From positions 1-42,272 of the forward strand of contig NZ_CDOI01000163.1 in assembly GCF_000827555.1 (NCBI RefSeq): 42,272 bases of DNA. The letters run 5' to 3'. Below, in pieces: positions 35,055-42,272 of this stretch. Source of the stretch: Capnocytophaga canis. GTDB taxonomy: Bacteria; Bacteroidota; Bacteroidia; Flavobacteriales; Flavobacteriaceae. Under the pieces are notes generated by a model. That model ran no database searches. It had not been told where the DNA came from and saw nothing but the letters and a program-made list of their open reading frames with translations. A program made the translations under genes and the position numbers. The number at the start of each line of letters is the position of its first letter. Position 1 is the stretch's first letter.

Positions 35055-37229
35055 TTAAAGTCTAAATTTTATTCCACCGTTAATTACAAATCCGTCCAAT
35101 GGTGCATAAATATCTCTAAAAACAGGGTTGGTTATTGTGCCTGTATAAATGTTGTCAAAACGTGTCTGTCTTGTATCAAGGAAGTTTTCAAAGTTGATGT
35201 ACAAAGAAAACCGTTCCCAAATTTTTTCAGCCATAAAGCCACATATAACATAGTCTTTTCCTGTTGTTCCGTCATTAAGTTTTTGCTGACTAAAATAATA
35301 GGCTTCCAAACCGATTTTCCATTTATCCTCTATTTCATACATAAGTACAGAGTTAATGCGATGTTTTGGTGTTAGTGGATTTTCGGTATTTGTTCCGTTT
35401 TCAATCAATCGGGTATCGGTAAAGGTGTAGCCCAAAAACAATTTAAAATCATCATAACCGATTTTGATATTTGTTTCTGTTCCTCTTGTATCAATGTGTC
35501 CTGTCGAATTGATAAATTGGTATAATCCGCCTGTTTGAGATTCAAGCAACAAAGGGTTATTCAAATAGGTATAGAAAAAAAGTTGGTTGATACTGAACGT
35601 TACTTTTTCGCCAAATACGGTGCGATAATTAAAATCAAAATTTCCTCCGTAACTGCGTTCCAATTTGTTGATGTTTTTATCAATGGGCATTACATTTTGG
35701 TATTGTATGCGTTCGCTTTCCTCTGTAAATATGGTTGGCGTTTTATAGCCAAAGCCACCGCCAAGCCGTGAAGAAAATTTGTCGGTTATTTTGAATAATG
35801 CTGAAACTCTTGGCAGCAAGGCAATACCATAATCAATAACATAGTCGGCTCTGAAACCTGTTTCAAGATTGAGCCACTTGGTTGCTTTCCACGAATTTTG
35901 AGCAAATGCACCAAAAGTAATTTGGTCGTAATTTCTCAACGGAAAAGTGTCTGTCTGCTTTTCCTGAAAGTTATCCGACCAAAGATTTACACCTGCAACC
36001 CATTCTGTTTTTTCCCGAACATTGGTATAGCTTGCTTCGCTGAATGTGGCTGTTTGTGTGCCGTCAAAGCTATAATTCGGAATATTGATTATCCTGTTAA
36101 AATAACTTACGCTGTTTTTAAAATTGAAGAAACTTTTGTCATTAAATTTATGGTCAAAAGACAATTGCGTGGAATAGCGTTGTGTTTTGTTTTCTTCAAA
36201 ATAGCTGTGGATAGTGTCTCCTTTTCCTTGTATAAAATGTATGTCGCCACCGATACGGTTTTCAATAGCTGTGTTTATTCCAACATTCAGTTTTGTTTTG
36301 TCGCTGAAATAAACAAATAACTTGGGATTGAAAACATACCTGTCAAATTTTGGAATTGCTGTAAAATCAATATTGGCAGGGTTGTAAGCCCAATTGCGGT
36401 TGTGTGCTGCAAATATTGTTGTTCCAATTTTGTTAAATCGCTGTCCGTAAAAACCGTTAATGTCAAAACCTCTGCCCGAACTTCCGTTTAAATGAAAACG
36501 TAATTCTTTTTCATCTGTCGGTGTTTTGGAAATAAGGTTTACCAATCCTGCTATCGCTCCTCCTCCGTAAAGTGTAGATGAAGAACCTTTAATAATTTCT
36601 ACTTGCTTTAAGTCAAGCGGTGGCGTTTGCAAAAGTCCTAAACCGCTTGCTGCTCCTGCATATAGTGGAAATCCGTCTTTAAGAATTTGAGTATATCGTC
36701 CGTCAAGTCCCTGAATACGAATAGAAGCATTGGCAGATGTTGCGGAAGTTTGCTGCGTTTGTATGCCTGTGCTTTCACTTAAAAGCATACGAATATCCCC
36801 TGCTTTCATATTGCCTTTTTCGTCTAATTCTTCCCCTCCAATAAATTCAATTCTTGTCGGAATGTCCTTTATGGTTCTGGAACTTCGGGTAGATGAAATC
36901 ACAATTTCGTCCAATTCGTTTGCATTTGATTTGAGAAAAATCTCTATCAGGTTTGATGTTGTCAACGGAAAATCAAACGTGTCTTTTCTTGTTTCATAAC
37001 CGATGTAACGAAATTCAATTATCTGCTTTCCGTTTGGGATATTGGTTAAGGTTATCATTCCGTTAATGTCTGCGGTTGCTCCTGTTGCCGTTTCTGATAA
37101 AATAGCTGTCGCACCGATTAACGGTTCTTTTGTTTCGCTGTCTTTTATGACCGCTTTAAATGTATTCTGTCCGAATACGGTATTTATGTTGAATGCTACC
37201 ATTAGTAGCAAAATGATTTTAAACTTCAT
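35055..37229 (-). CDS. TonB-dependent outer-membrane receptor
   Basis: A 724-residue receptor. Signal peptide 1-21; a carboxypeptidase-regulatory-like domain at about 22-105 (AVIKDSETKEPLIGATAIL), typical of Bacteroidota receptors; plug at about 115-235 (STLYGGGAIAGLVNLISK); then the 22-strand barrel. Imports a ligand across the outer membrane using TonB energy. The cotranscribed HMA-CDF transporter and the upstream Cys-rich protein suggest a metal or metal complex as ligand, but this is context only. No SusD partner is present, which argues against a glycan system. Confidence 0.92.
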   Translation of the reverse strand: MKFKIILLLMVAFNINTVFGQNTFKAVIKDSETKEPLIGATAILSETATGATADINGMITLTNIPNGKQIIEFRYIGYETRKDTFDFPLTTSNLIEIFLKSNANELDEIVISSTRSSRTIKDIPTRIEFIGGEELDEKGNMKAGDIRMLLSESTGIQTQQTSATSANASIRIQGLDGRYTQILKDGFPLYAGAASGLGLLQTPPLDLKQVEIIKGSSSTLYGGGAIAGLVNLISKTPTDEKELRFHLNGSSGRGFDINGFYGQRFNKIGTTIFAAHNRNWAYNPANIDFTAIPKFDRYVFNPKLFVYFSDKTKLNVGINTAIENRIGGDIHFIQGKGDTIHSYFEENKTQRYSTQLSFDHKFNDKSFFNFKNSVSYFNRIINIPNYSFDGTQTATFSEASYTNVREKTEWVAGVNLWSDNFQEKQTDTFPLRNYDQITFGAFAQNSWKATKWLNLETGFRADYVIDYGIALLPRVSALFKITDKFSSRLGGGFGYKTPTIFTEESERIQYQNVMPIDKNINKLERSYGGNFDFNYRTVFGEKVTFSINQLFFYTYLNNPLLLESQTGGLYQFINSTGHIDTRGTETNIKIGYDDFKLFLGYTFTDTRLIENGTNTENPLTPKHRINSVLMYEIEDKWKIGLEAYYFSQQKLNDGTTGKDYVICGFMAEKIWERFSLYINFENFLDTRQTRFDNIYTGTITNPVFRDIYAPLDGFVINGGIKFRL

Positions 37230-37315
37230 TGCCTAAATGATTATTAATGTTTGAAAAATAAGAATTGACGATGCGTAGCACCCCAATTTGTTATTGTGCC
37301 GAAGGCACGGAAACA

Positions 37316-37624
37316 TTAACTAATCTTGGGCGGTTTCCAAATGGAAGAGAAAAAGTCAGACGTTGTATTTTCCTTGTAAATAGAAACTTTTTTGTCTGAA
37401 TAAGTGAGGATAGAGTGTATTGAAAATTTTGCTATTGGAAAAGTAAAACCCAAACAGGTATTGCAACTCATAAATGGTGAACAACAATCGCTACAATCTT
37501 TGTCACTTTGATTGTCTTGTGATTGTTCGGTTGTTTGCTCCTGAAAACAATTGTCCTCCACCAAGTTTGGTGCTGCTGTCAGCAACAAAACATAAAGGGC
37601 TAATATGAAGGAGAAATATTTCAC
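37316..37624 (-). CDS. Small exported cysteine-rich protein (DUF6660-like), GTG start
   Basis: A 102-residue protein with a signal peptide (about 1-18) and a cysteine cluster, DCSDCCSPFMSCNTC, likely to bind metal or form disulfides. It resembles small proteins next to metal-transport genes in Bacteroidota mobile elements, to my memory called DUF6660. The only start available is the GTG at 37624, since a stop lies three codons upstream. The -7 box TAACTTTG (37636-37629) ends four bases before that GTG, so the mRNA would have almost no leader. It lies 86 nt upstream of the TonB receptor gene and probably heads that operon. Confidence 0.7.
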   Translation of the reverse strand: MKYFSFILALYVLLLTAAPNLVEDNCFQEQTTEQSQDNQSDKDCSDCCSPFMSCNTCLGFTFPIAKFSIHSILTYSDKKVSIYKENTTSDFFSSIWKPPKIS

Positions 37625-37628
37625 GCTG

Positions 37629-37636
37629 CAAAGTTA
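37629..37636 (-). promoter_or_regulatory. -7 box of the metal-island operon
   Basis: TAACTTTG on the minus strand, directly before the GTG start of the Cys-rich protein. Transcription is predicted to start at or next to the start codon. Confidence 0.5.
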
Positions 37637-37646
37637 GTATAATTCA

Positions 37647-37982
37647 TTATTTTATTGTCCAATCGTCATTATCATTTTCATTAACGGTTATCTTACTGAT
37701 AACAGCGTTTGCCCCTGAGTCTGTGTAAGTTCCATACCCATTGACAAATACGCCTTTAGCTCCGTCTTTTTGATTTGTCATTGCGTATAAAATGGCTTCG
37801 TCTTCCAAGTCGTTTTGTCCTGTAAAACGATATATTTTGTCAATAACGATGTCGTTCAAATCAACTTTTTCGCCTCCTTTTTTGTAAGATATGTTTTCTT
37901 CCAACAAGTTAAAGTCTTCTGTATAACCACGTTGTCTTAGTATTTCTATTACTTCTGATAATGTTTTCTCTGTTGATAGCAT
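37647..37982 (-). CDS. Short conserved protein of accessory elements
   Basis: A 111-residue protein starting at the ATG at 37982. The longer open frame up to 38234 crosses the promoter and is not coding. The sequence (SEVIEILRQRGYTEDFNLLEENI; IVIDKIYRFTGQNDLEDEAILYAM) belongs, as I recall, to a small Bacteroidota family often labelled phosphoribosylpyrophosphate synthetase in databases, although it is far too short to be that enzyme. I would treat the function as unknown. It is common on mobile elements of flavobacteria, which fits its position at the edge of the metal island. Confidence 0.7.
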   Translation of the reverse strand: MLSTEKTLSEVIEILRQRGYTEDFNLLEENISYKKGGEKVDLNDIVIDKIYRFTGQNDLEDEAILYAMTNQKDGAKGVFVNGYGTYTDSGANAVISKITVNENDNDDWTIK

Positions 37983-38011
37983 AGTGTTCTCTATATAGAT
38001 GTTTATAAATG

Positions 38012-38019
38012 CAAAGTTA
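38012..38019 (-). promoter_or_regulatory. -7 box of the 111-residue protein gene
   Basis: TAACTTTG on the minus strand, 29 nt before the ATG at 37982. It supports that start. Confidence 0.5.
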
Positions 38020-38428
38020 AAAAAGCGTTGGGAAAAAATGGCTCTTTGGATTTTGCCGAAGCGTGGGCTTTTGTGTGTCGGGGCAAAAGCCAATGTGCCA
38101 TTGTGCGGTGGCAAAAAATTGAATAAAAAAATGTGCGGTAGGGAAAAGAAAAAATACAGAAGGGTCGGCAAGGTGTGTCGGCTTAGTTCTTGTCCGTTTG
38201 TAATATGGTCTGTATGTCTTTGTTTATCTGTCAAAATGGTTTACGCTTCTCTTGTTTGTCTGACCGTTACTGTCAGGGTTGCACGGTCTGTCTTTACGCT
38301 TGCAGGTAACACGCAAATATACGCAATTTCGTTTATTCTACACATATAATATTCGTATATCGTTTTATTTTTTTATCCATAATTCTTTTATATATCAATA
38401 AATCAACAAGATACAACAACTAGAAACA

Positions 38429-38594
38429 TTTGTATTTCCGAATGTTTTTACTGTCTTTGCAAAAAGAAAACAGAGCAAAGATATGGCTTACATTATTCCC
38501 CAAAAAGGATAGGTTTGTGGGTTATGCACTTTCTGTTTTTTCAGATTATCGTATTCGTTTCAAAGGAATTACTATTTTTGTCCTTGCGAAGTAA
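38429..38594 (+). pseudogene. Short frame broken by a frameshift, with its own promoter
   Basis: TTTG (38429-38432), 19 bp, TGTCTTTG (38452-38459) precede an ATG at 38483 that reads MAYIIPQK. A one-base shift in the A-run would continue as DRFVGYALSVFSDY and on to a stop at 38592-38594. Unknown function; it may be the remnant of a gene cut by the rearrangement. Confidence 0.25.
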
Positions 38595-38634
38595 CACCTA
38601 TGATGCACAACAAGACAAAAACTGCGTTTTTCAA

Positions 38635-38721
38635 CCGTTGGTGGGTAAACGAAAACGAACCAGAAGAATGGGAGGGATAATTCTCAATGCTAAATGGTTA
38701 ATATAAGGAGGTATAATTCTT
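38635..38721 (+). repeat. 87-bp direct repeat, right copy (DinB tail remnant)
   Basis: A second copy of the DinB 3' end (RWWVNENEPEEWEG and stop) plus flank, 93 percent identical to 33186-33272. No upstream DinB coding sequence precedes it, so it is a fragment. Confidence 0.88.
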
Positions 38722-38736
38722 CCTTGTTTTTCGTAA

Positions 38737-38769
38737 TTTGTGAAAAATAAATAAAATCTCCTATTTTTG
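38737..38769 (+). promoter_or_regulatory. Promoter of the membrane-protein gene
   Basis: TTTG (38737-38740), 21 bp, TATTTTTG (38762-38769), 15 nt before the ATG at 38785. Confidence 0.6.
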
Positions 38770-38784
38770 CCAAAAAAATAAAAA

Positions 38785-39429
38785 ATGACACGAAAAAGAA
38801 CCAAAAAAGAAAACTCAAAAATCAGTGTGATAGAGCGTTGGGACAAGCCTTTTGAGTATTTTGGATTTTTGAATTTGGTGTTGATGGCATTTTATTACGG
38901 AAGTTTGTGGTTTTCCGCCACGCCTTTGGACGCTGATAAAGTATTTAAATTCAGTCTTTTAATGGCATTTGAGTTTATAATGGTACATTCAGGTGTGTTT
39001 ATGGTGGCGTTTTCTGCACGCATCAGTTTGTTTATATTTTTCCCTGTATATGGCTTGTTTGCCTATTCTTTTCAGAGTATTATGGGGTTTTCGGATTGGA
39101 CGATTACTACGCTTTATTGCGTTACCGTGTTTAACCGAATGCGTTTTGCATTTTTTAACACCAGTGAAGCTGTACAACAAAGAGTAATGGCTCAATCTGT
39201 CGTCGCAGTAATGCTGTATTTTTTTCTTGCGATGTTTGTCGCTTTTGGGCAAAATATTGTCCCAGAATTTGCCTTAGATGAAGGATTTCGCAAATCCCAA
39301 AGTTACTTAGATGCCAAAAAACACGGTGGACTTTTTTTAGATTTTCCTCATACAGCGATTGCATTGGGAACACTGTATTTCAGCTTTTTAGCTCTTTTTG
39401 ATTTGAGTTTAATCCGAAAGATGAAGTGA
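38785..39429 (+). CDS. Multi-pass membrane protein of unknown function
   Basis: A 214-residue integral membrane protein with about five hydrophobic segments (near residues 28-45, 56-78, 80-100, 135-155 and 190-208) and a basic, lysine-rich N terminus (TRKRTKKENSK). A soluble loop lies at about 160-185. I do not recognise a family. It has a good promoter, and the hydrophobic pattern is intact, so it is probably a working gene. It lies between the DinB remnant and decayed frames in the rearranged region. Confidence 0.65.
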   Translation: MTRKRTKKENSKISVIERWDKPFEYFGFLNLVLMAFYYGSLWFSATPLDADKVFKFSLLMAFEFIMVHSGVFMVAFSARISLFIFFPVYGLFAYSFQSIMGFSDWTITTLYCVTVFNRMRFAFFNTSEAVQQRVMAQSVVAVMLYFFLAMFVAFGQNIVPEFALDEGFRKSQSYLDAKKHGGLFLDFPHTAIALGTLYFSFLALFDLSLIRKMK

Positions 39430-39581
39430 GGCATTTGATAAGATTTTGCATTTTTCAAGAAAGTTTAAAGGTCAGTCGTCAAAAAGGAGGTATTACTATT
39501 GATGAAGTAGAATAACGTTTGGTAGATACGCTTCACAGCTTAACACCACCAAAGGTATATTGTCCAAGTCCAAAACAATAA
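39430..39581 (+). pseudogene. Decayed reading frame with internal stop
   Basis: One frame reads KVSRQKGGITIDEVE, a TAA at 39513-39515, then RLVDTLHSLTPPKVYCPSPK and a stop at 39579-39581. The flow of the amino acids suggests a former gene with one nonsense change, though I cannot identify it. Confidence 0.3.
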
Positions 39582-39621
39582 TAAAATTTATTATTAAGTT
39601 TGTCTTTCCTAAAAAAACACG

Positions 39622-39906
39622 ATGAAAAAACAAAATCAAACGTTGCTTATCATACTGGAAGAAAGTGCTTTTTTTAGCCCAGAATATTATCAAATAATGA
39701 CACATCAAAATGTCAAATATTTGAAAATCAATTGTTATTCAGTGATTGAAGTCGAAAATGTAGATGAGGTTTATAAAGAACTGAAAAACAAAAGCGTTCC
39801 TATTGAAATGGAGCTACGAAATGAGCCTTGGGGCGACCGCCATTTCGCTATCAAAGACCCCAATGGCATCGGTATTGATATAGTAACCTACACAGAACCT
39901 GAATGA
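39622..39906 (+). pseudogene. Chimeric frame ending in a truncated VOC copy
   Basis: Residues from about 42 to the end match the last 54 residues of the VOC protein at 8391-8768 with few changes (VENVDEVYKELKN; EPWGDRHFAIKDPNGIGID). The first 40 residues are unrelated to the VOC N-terminal half and not recognised. With only one half-module it cannot form the usual VOC fold by itself, so I call it a remnant even though the frame is open. Confidence 0.7.
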
Positions 39907-40043
39907 TAATCAATTTTCTTGTAAAAACCAATATCGTGTAATTTAGGAATTTATTAGATAATTAAAAAAGATATAAAAACGCTCCAATCGGGGCGTTTTT
40001 TGGTTTAGAGATAACATAACTTATAAGATTTCAAGATTAAAGG
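39745..40043 (+). repeat. Dispersed inverted duplication, copy B
   Basis: Plus-strand counterpart of minus-strand 8552-8256: VOC 3' half, hairpin and flank up to the segment ATAACTTATAAGATTTCAA. It abuts the TetR duplication beginning at 40035. Confidence 0.8.
39975..40000. terminator. Terminator after the VOC remnant
   Basis: AAAAACGCTCC (39975-39985) pairs with GGGGCGTTTTT (39990-40000), a tight loop and T-run. Copy of the hairpin at 8296-8323, with the two arms differing by one base each. Confidence 0.7.
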
Positions 40044-40075
40044 AACGAGTAATTTCGTTCCTTTTTCTTTTAAAA

Positions 40076-40106
40076 TTTGTCTATTCAAAAAAACATATTA
40101 CCTTTG
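40076..40106 (+). promoter_or_regulatory. Promoter of the TetR-CPBP-hydrolase unit
   Basis: TTTG (40076-40079), 19 bp, TACCTTTG (40099-40106): a full consensus match. Expected start of transcription about 40112. Confidence 0.7.
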
Positions 40107-40114
40107 CAATAAAA

Positions 40115-40130
40115 TATAACAATAGTTATA
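40115..40130 (+). promoter_or_regulatory. Predicted TetR operator
   Basis: TATAAC-AATA-GTTATA, perfect half-sites, 3 nt after the predicted transcription start. The half-sites are conserved in copy A while the spacer differs, which suggests the half-sites matter. Confidence 0.5.
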
Positions 40131-40154
40131 TAATGTATGTTATAAAATAATATT

Positions 40155-40679
40155 ATGCCTAAAACAACGACAATAACGAAAGAAATTATCATTGAAACTG
40201 CCTTTGAAATGGTTCGAAAAGAAGGGTTTGAGGTGCTTTCTGCCCGAAACATTGCCAAAAAAATCGGTTGTTCAACACAGCCCATTTATTGGACATACAA
40301 AAATATGGACGACCTCAAAGCCGAAGTCTGCCAAAAAGCTCTTATTCACTTACAAAACACAATGTTAGGCTATTCAAAAACAGGAAACTCTTTCCTTGAT
40401 TTAGGATTGGGATATGTGCAAATGGCTCATATAGAACCTGCTTTATTTAAGGCTTTCTATATGGATAATATTATGAATATAAAACTTACAGATATTTTTC
40501 CGGAAAGTCAGCAAGTAGTGGACATAATGAAAAATTCAGAAGAATACCGACAATTATCCGACGAAGGCGTGAAGAACATTATCGCTAAATCGTGGATGTT
40601 GGCTCACGGTATAGCTTCACTGGTAGCAGTTGGAATGTTTGTTTATGATGAGGAGAAAATTTTGGATATTTTAAAATAA
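40155..40679 (+). CDS. TetR-family transcription repressor
   Basis: A 174-residue regulator. The N-terminal helix-turn-helix (about 10-55) reads IIETAFEMVRKEGFEVLSAR, NIAKKIGCSTQPIYWTYKNM. The remaining 120 residues are helical and form the ligand-binding and dimer domain, somewhat short for the family. A perfect palindrome right behind its promoter suggests autoregulation. The CPBP gene follows after 59 nt and an alpha/beta hydrolase after that, so it probably controls both. Ligand unknown. A truncated near-identical copy lies at 32466. Confidence 0.88.
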   Translation: MPKTTTITKEIIIETAFEMVRKEGFEVLSARNIAKKIGCSTQPIYWTYKNMDDLKAEVCQKALIHLQNTMLGYSKTGNSFLDLGLGYVQMAHIEPALFKAFYMDNIMNIKLTDIFPESQQVVDIMKNSEEYRQLSDEGVKNIIAKSWMLAHGIASLVAVGMFVYDEEKILDILK

Positions 40680-40738
40680 TATCATTTCTATACCTAAAAT
40701 GAAATATCATTCAAAAAACAATGTAACACTTTAACAAT

Positions 40739-41566
40739 ATGAACACCAAATCAAAAACTTTCAGAAATGTTGCCCTATTCAGCTTGGTGGCTATCACTTG
40801 CGGTTGGGTGGGTGTAGGGGTGGATAAGTTACTTGGTCAGCCCTCGAATTTGGAATCGCTCGGAGCATTGATTTTTATCGCCACACCACTTTTGTGTATG
40901 CTTTTGCTTCGCCTCTTCGGTGGAGATGGCTGGAAAGACATTCCCCTGAAACCGAATTTCAAGCAAAACGCTCGTTGGTATTTATTTGCCTTTGCAGTTT
41001 ATCCGTTGGTTATCGGTATAACGCTTTGTATAGGGCAAATGCTGGGCTGGGCAGATGTGGGCAAGTTTAGTTTTACAGCCTATTTACCGATATTGGCAAC
41101 CGTTTTTCTGCCCGAATTTATCAAAAATATCTTTGAAGAATCGGTTTGGCGAGGCTATCTCACCCTAAAAATGGAGCAACTTACCAAAAACGAATGGTTG
41201 ATTTATCTGGTGGTAGCGTTGGTTTGGCAGACTTGGCACGCTCCTTATTATCTGGTGTTTTTGGAAGACGGCTATCTGGCTCAATTTTTCCCTTATGGTG
41301 GACTTTGGCTTTTTATTTATGGCTTTGTGGTAGTGGGTGTTTGGACGATTATGTACACCGAAGTCTTTTTCCTTTCGCGTTCGCTGTGGGTGGTCATTTT
41401 AATGCACACGATGGAAGACGCACTCAATCCGCTAATTTCCGAAGGATTCGCAACAATTCCACCCGACAAAACGCTACTCATTTCGCCAACATTTGGAGTA
41501 GTTCCATTACTGATATATCTGTGTATCGGATTGTATTTGAGAAAAATACGAAAAAGAAAGAATTAA
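40739..41566 (+). CDS. CPBP-family intramembrane metalloprotease
   Basis: A 275-residue multi-pass protein of the CAAX protease/bacteriocin-processing family. The catalytic motifs are E133-E134 and R138 (EESVWRG), H167 in WQTWHAPYY and H223 in LMHTMEDALNP. Seven or eight hydrophobic segments fill the chain. Roles of bacterial members range from bacteriocin self-immunity to peptide processing; nothing here specifies which. Likely cotranscribed with the TetR gene before it and the hydrolase 43 nt behind. Confidence 0.88.
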   Translation: MNTKSKTFRNVALFSLVAITCGWVGVGVDKLLGQPSNLESLGALIFIATPLLCMLLLRLFGGDGWKDIPLKPNFKQNARWYLFAFAVYPLVIGITLCIGQMLGWADVGKFSFTAYLPILATVFLPEFIKNIFEESVWRGYLTLKMEQLTKNEWLIYLVVALVWQTWHAPYYLVFLEDGYLAQFFPYGGLWLFIYGFVVVGVWTIMYTEVFFLSRSLWVVILMHTMEDALNPLISEGFATIPPDKTLLISPTFGVVPLLIYLCIGLYLRKIRKRKN

Positions 41567-41609
41567 ATGATTTTAAATGAATTAATTATAAAACTAAAAT
41601 TTCAGCAAT

Positions 41610-42272
41610 ATGAACACAAACAAAAAAACATCCATATGCGATAATTGTTGGGACAAAATTTTCCCGAAAAGTGATAAAGTAGAACATAAAAAAGTAACGT
41701 TCAGAAATCGCTACGGCATAGTTCTTGTCGGCGATTTGTACTTTCCGAAAAACAGCGAGAACACGAAACTTGCAGCTCTTGCCGTTTGCGGTGGATTCGG
41801 AGCGGTAAAGGAGCAAGCCTCCGGATTTTACGCCCAGATGATGGCGGAAAGAGGTTTTGTAACCTTGGCTTTTGACCCTTCTTATACAGGCGAAAGCGGT
41901 GGCGAACCTCGCAATGTAGCCTCACCCGACATCAATACCGAAGACTTTTCGGCTGCGGTCGATTGCTTGGGGCTTCAACCCTTTGTGGACAGAGAAAAAA
42001 TAGGGCTTATTGGCATCTGCGGTTGGGGCGGATTTGCCCTGAACGCTACGGCTATCGACACGCGAATAAAGGCGGTGGCGACGATGGTAATGTACGATAT
42101 GTCTCGCGTCTTTAGCAAAGGATATTTCGACAGTAACACACCCGAAATGCGTCTAGAAATGAAGCGTTCGCTCAATGCGCTTCGTTGGACGGATGCCGAA
42201 ACGGGAATGCCTGCTCCTGGCTATCCGATGCCAGACGCTCCTTCCGATAAAGTTCCTCAGTTCCTGAACGAT
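41610..42272 (+). CDS. Alpha/beta hydrolase, cut by the window end
   Basis: Open from the ATG at 41610 to the last base, 221 residues visible. The oxyanion strand region reads LAVCGGFGAVKEQASGFYAQ, followed by FVTLAFDPSYTGESGGEPR. The nucleophile elbow is IGLIGICGWGG, with cysteine C137 where most hydrolases have serine. A cysteine nucleophile is known in dienelactone-hydrolase-type enzymes. The acid and histidine lie beyond the window. Substrate unknown. It follows the CPBP gene by 43 nt and probably belongs to the TetR-controlled unit. Confidence 0.85.
   Translation, partial: MNTNKKTSICDNCWDKIFPKSDKVEHKKVTFRNRYGIVLVGDLYFPKNSENTKLAALAVCGGFGAVKEQASGFYAQMMAERGFVTLAFDPSYTGESGGEPRNVASPDINTEDFSAAVDCLGLQPFVDREKIGLIGICGWGGFALNATAIDTRIKAVATMVMYDMSRVFSKGYFDSNTPEMRLEMKRSLNALRWTDAETGMPAPGYPMPDAPSDKVPQFLND

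Larger units (their letters stand above)
37983..38784. other. Gene-poor stretch at the right end of the metal island
   Basis: About 800 bases. From left to right: a minus-strand -7 box, a GC-richer non-coding stretch up to about 38340, an AT-rich part, a promoter-like pair with a frameshifted short frame (38483-38594), then the right 87-bp DinB repeat and the promoter of the membrane-protein gene. Confidence 0.6.
40035..40278 (+). repeat. Direct duplication, copy B (TetR promoter and 5' end)
   Basis: Counterpart of 32348-32589, continuing into the complete TetR gene. Confidence 0.85.

Noticed and set aside
37983-38234. 84-residue N-terminal extension of the 111-residue protein
   Set aside because: It crosses the -7 box at 38019-38012, has no protein-like character, and a good ATG lies at 37982.
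33273-38634. Complete integrative conjugative element
   Set aside because: The cargo resembles such elements, but there are no mobilisation, transfer or integrase genes in the window.
38515-38706. 63-residue frame over the DinB remnant
   Set aside because: It reads the DinB tail in the wrong frame; the remnant frame gives RWWVNENEPEEWEG.
41146-41580. 144-residue frame overlapping the CPBP gene
   Set aside because: Lies inside the CPBP gene in another frame, and the CPBP catalytic motifs are intact.
1-42272. CRISPR arrays, tRNA and rRNA genes
   Set aside because: I looked for regularly spaced repeats and cloverleaf or rRNA-like segments and found none.

Overview
The window looks like the chromosome of a low-GC member of the Bacteroidota, family Flavobacteriaceae; Capnocytophaga is my best guess, from gene content rather than any marker gene. 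Most transcription units carry the Bacteroidota promoter form (-33 TTTG or TTG, about 19-21 bp, -7 TAnnTTTG), and in several places this promoter shows that the longest open frame starts too early. There is a TonB-dependent receptor, a secreted GH92 alpha-mannosidase and GH20 hexosaminidase, a short adenylate kinase fused to hypoxanthine phosphoribosyltransferase, and an NhaD antiporter. I see no rRNA, tRNA, CRISPR array, intact transposase or integrase.

Layout. 1-7 kb: a DsbA-like oxidoreductase, a small barrel-like protein, a zinc CDF exporter, a three-gene membrane module (zinc-ribbon membrane protein, SPFH-SHOCT protein, small two-helix protein), then a Crp/Fnr regulator and a DinB-like protein. 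7-10.5 kb: a CBM9-like protein, a VOC protein, a DNA-alkylation-repair HEAT protein and an AraC regulator without an ATG start. The last two enzyme genes share a conserved sequence just upstream of weak -33 boxes. 10.8-32.3 kb: mostly core genes (aconitase, GH92, SppA, Hpt-Adk, GH20, malic enzyme, LpxH, QueD, M48 protease, Fbp, LuxE-like ligase, NhaD, formate-THF ligase) separated by clear hairpins and divergent promoters.

32.3-42.3 kb is an accessory mosaic. A truncated TetR gene and an intact DinB gene precede a roughly 5.4 kb island: RibD/DHFR-like reductase, HMA-CDF cation transporter, TonB receptor, small Cys-rich protein and a short conserved protein. The island is bounded by 87-bp direct repeats made of the DinB 3' end. 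Two long attC-like palindromes with a shared core bracket the reductase gene. To the right lie a membrane protein, decayed reading frames, a truncated VOC copy joined to a complete TetR gene, a CPBP membrane protease and an alpha/beta hydrolase cut by the window end. Three duplicated pairs (VOC 8.3/39.9 kb, TetR 32.4/40.1 kb, DinB tail 33.2/38.7 kb) show repeated rearrangement.

Working together: aconitase, malic enzyme and Fbp serve central metabolism; Fhs serves one-carbon metabolism; GH92 and GH20 fit host-glycan harvesting; the island genes fit a mobile metal-handling set. The most promising new items are the AraC-associated element, the attC-like cassette around the reductase, and the TetR/operator/CPBP/hydrolase unit.
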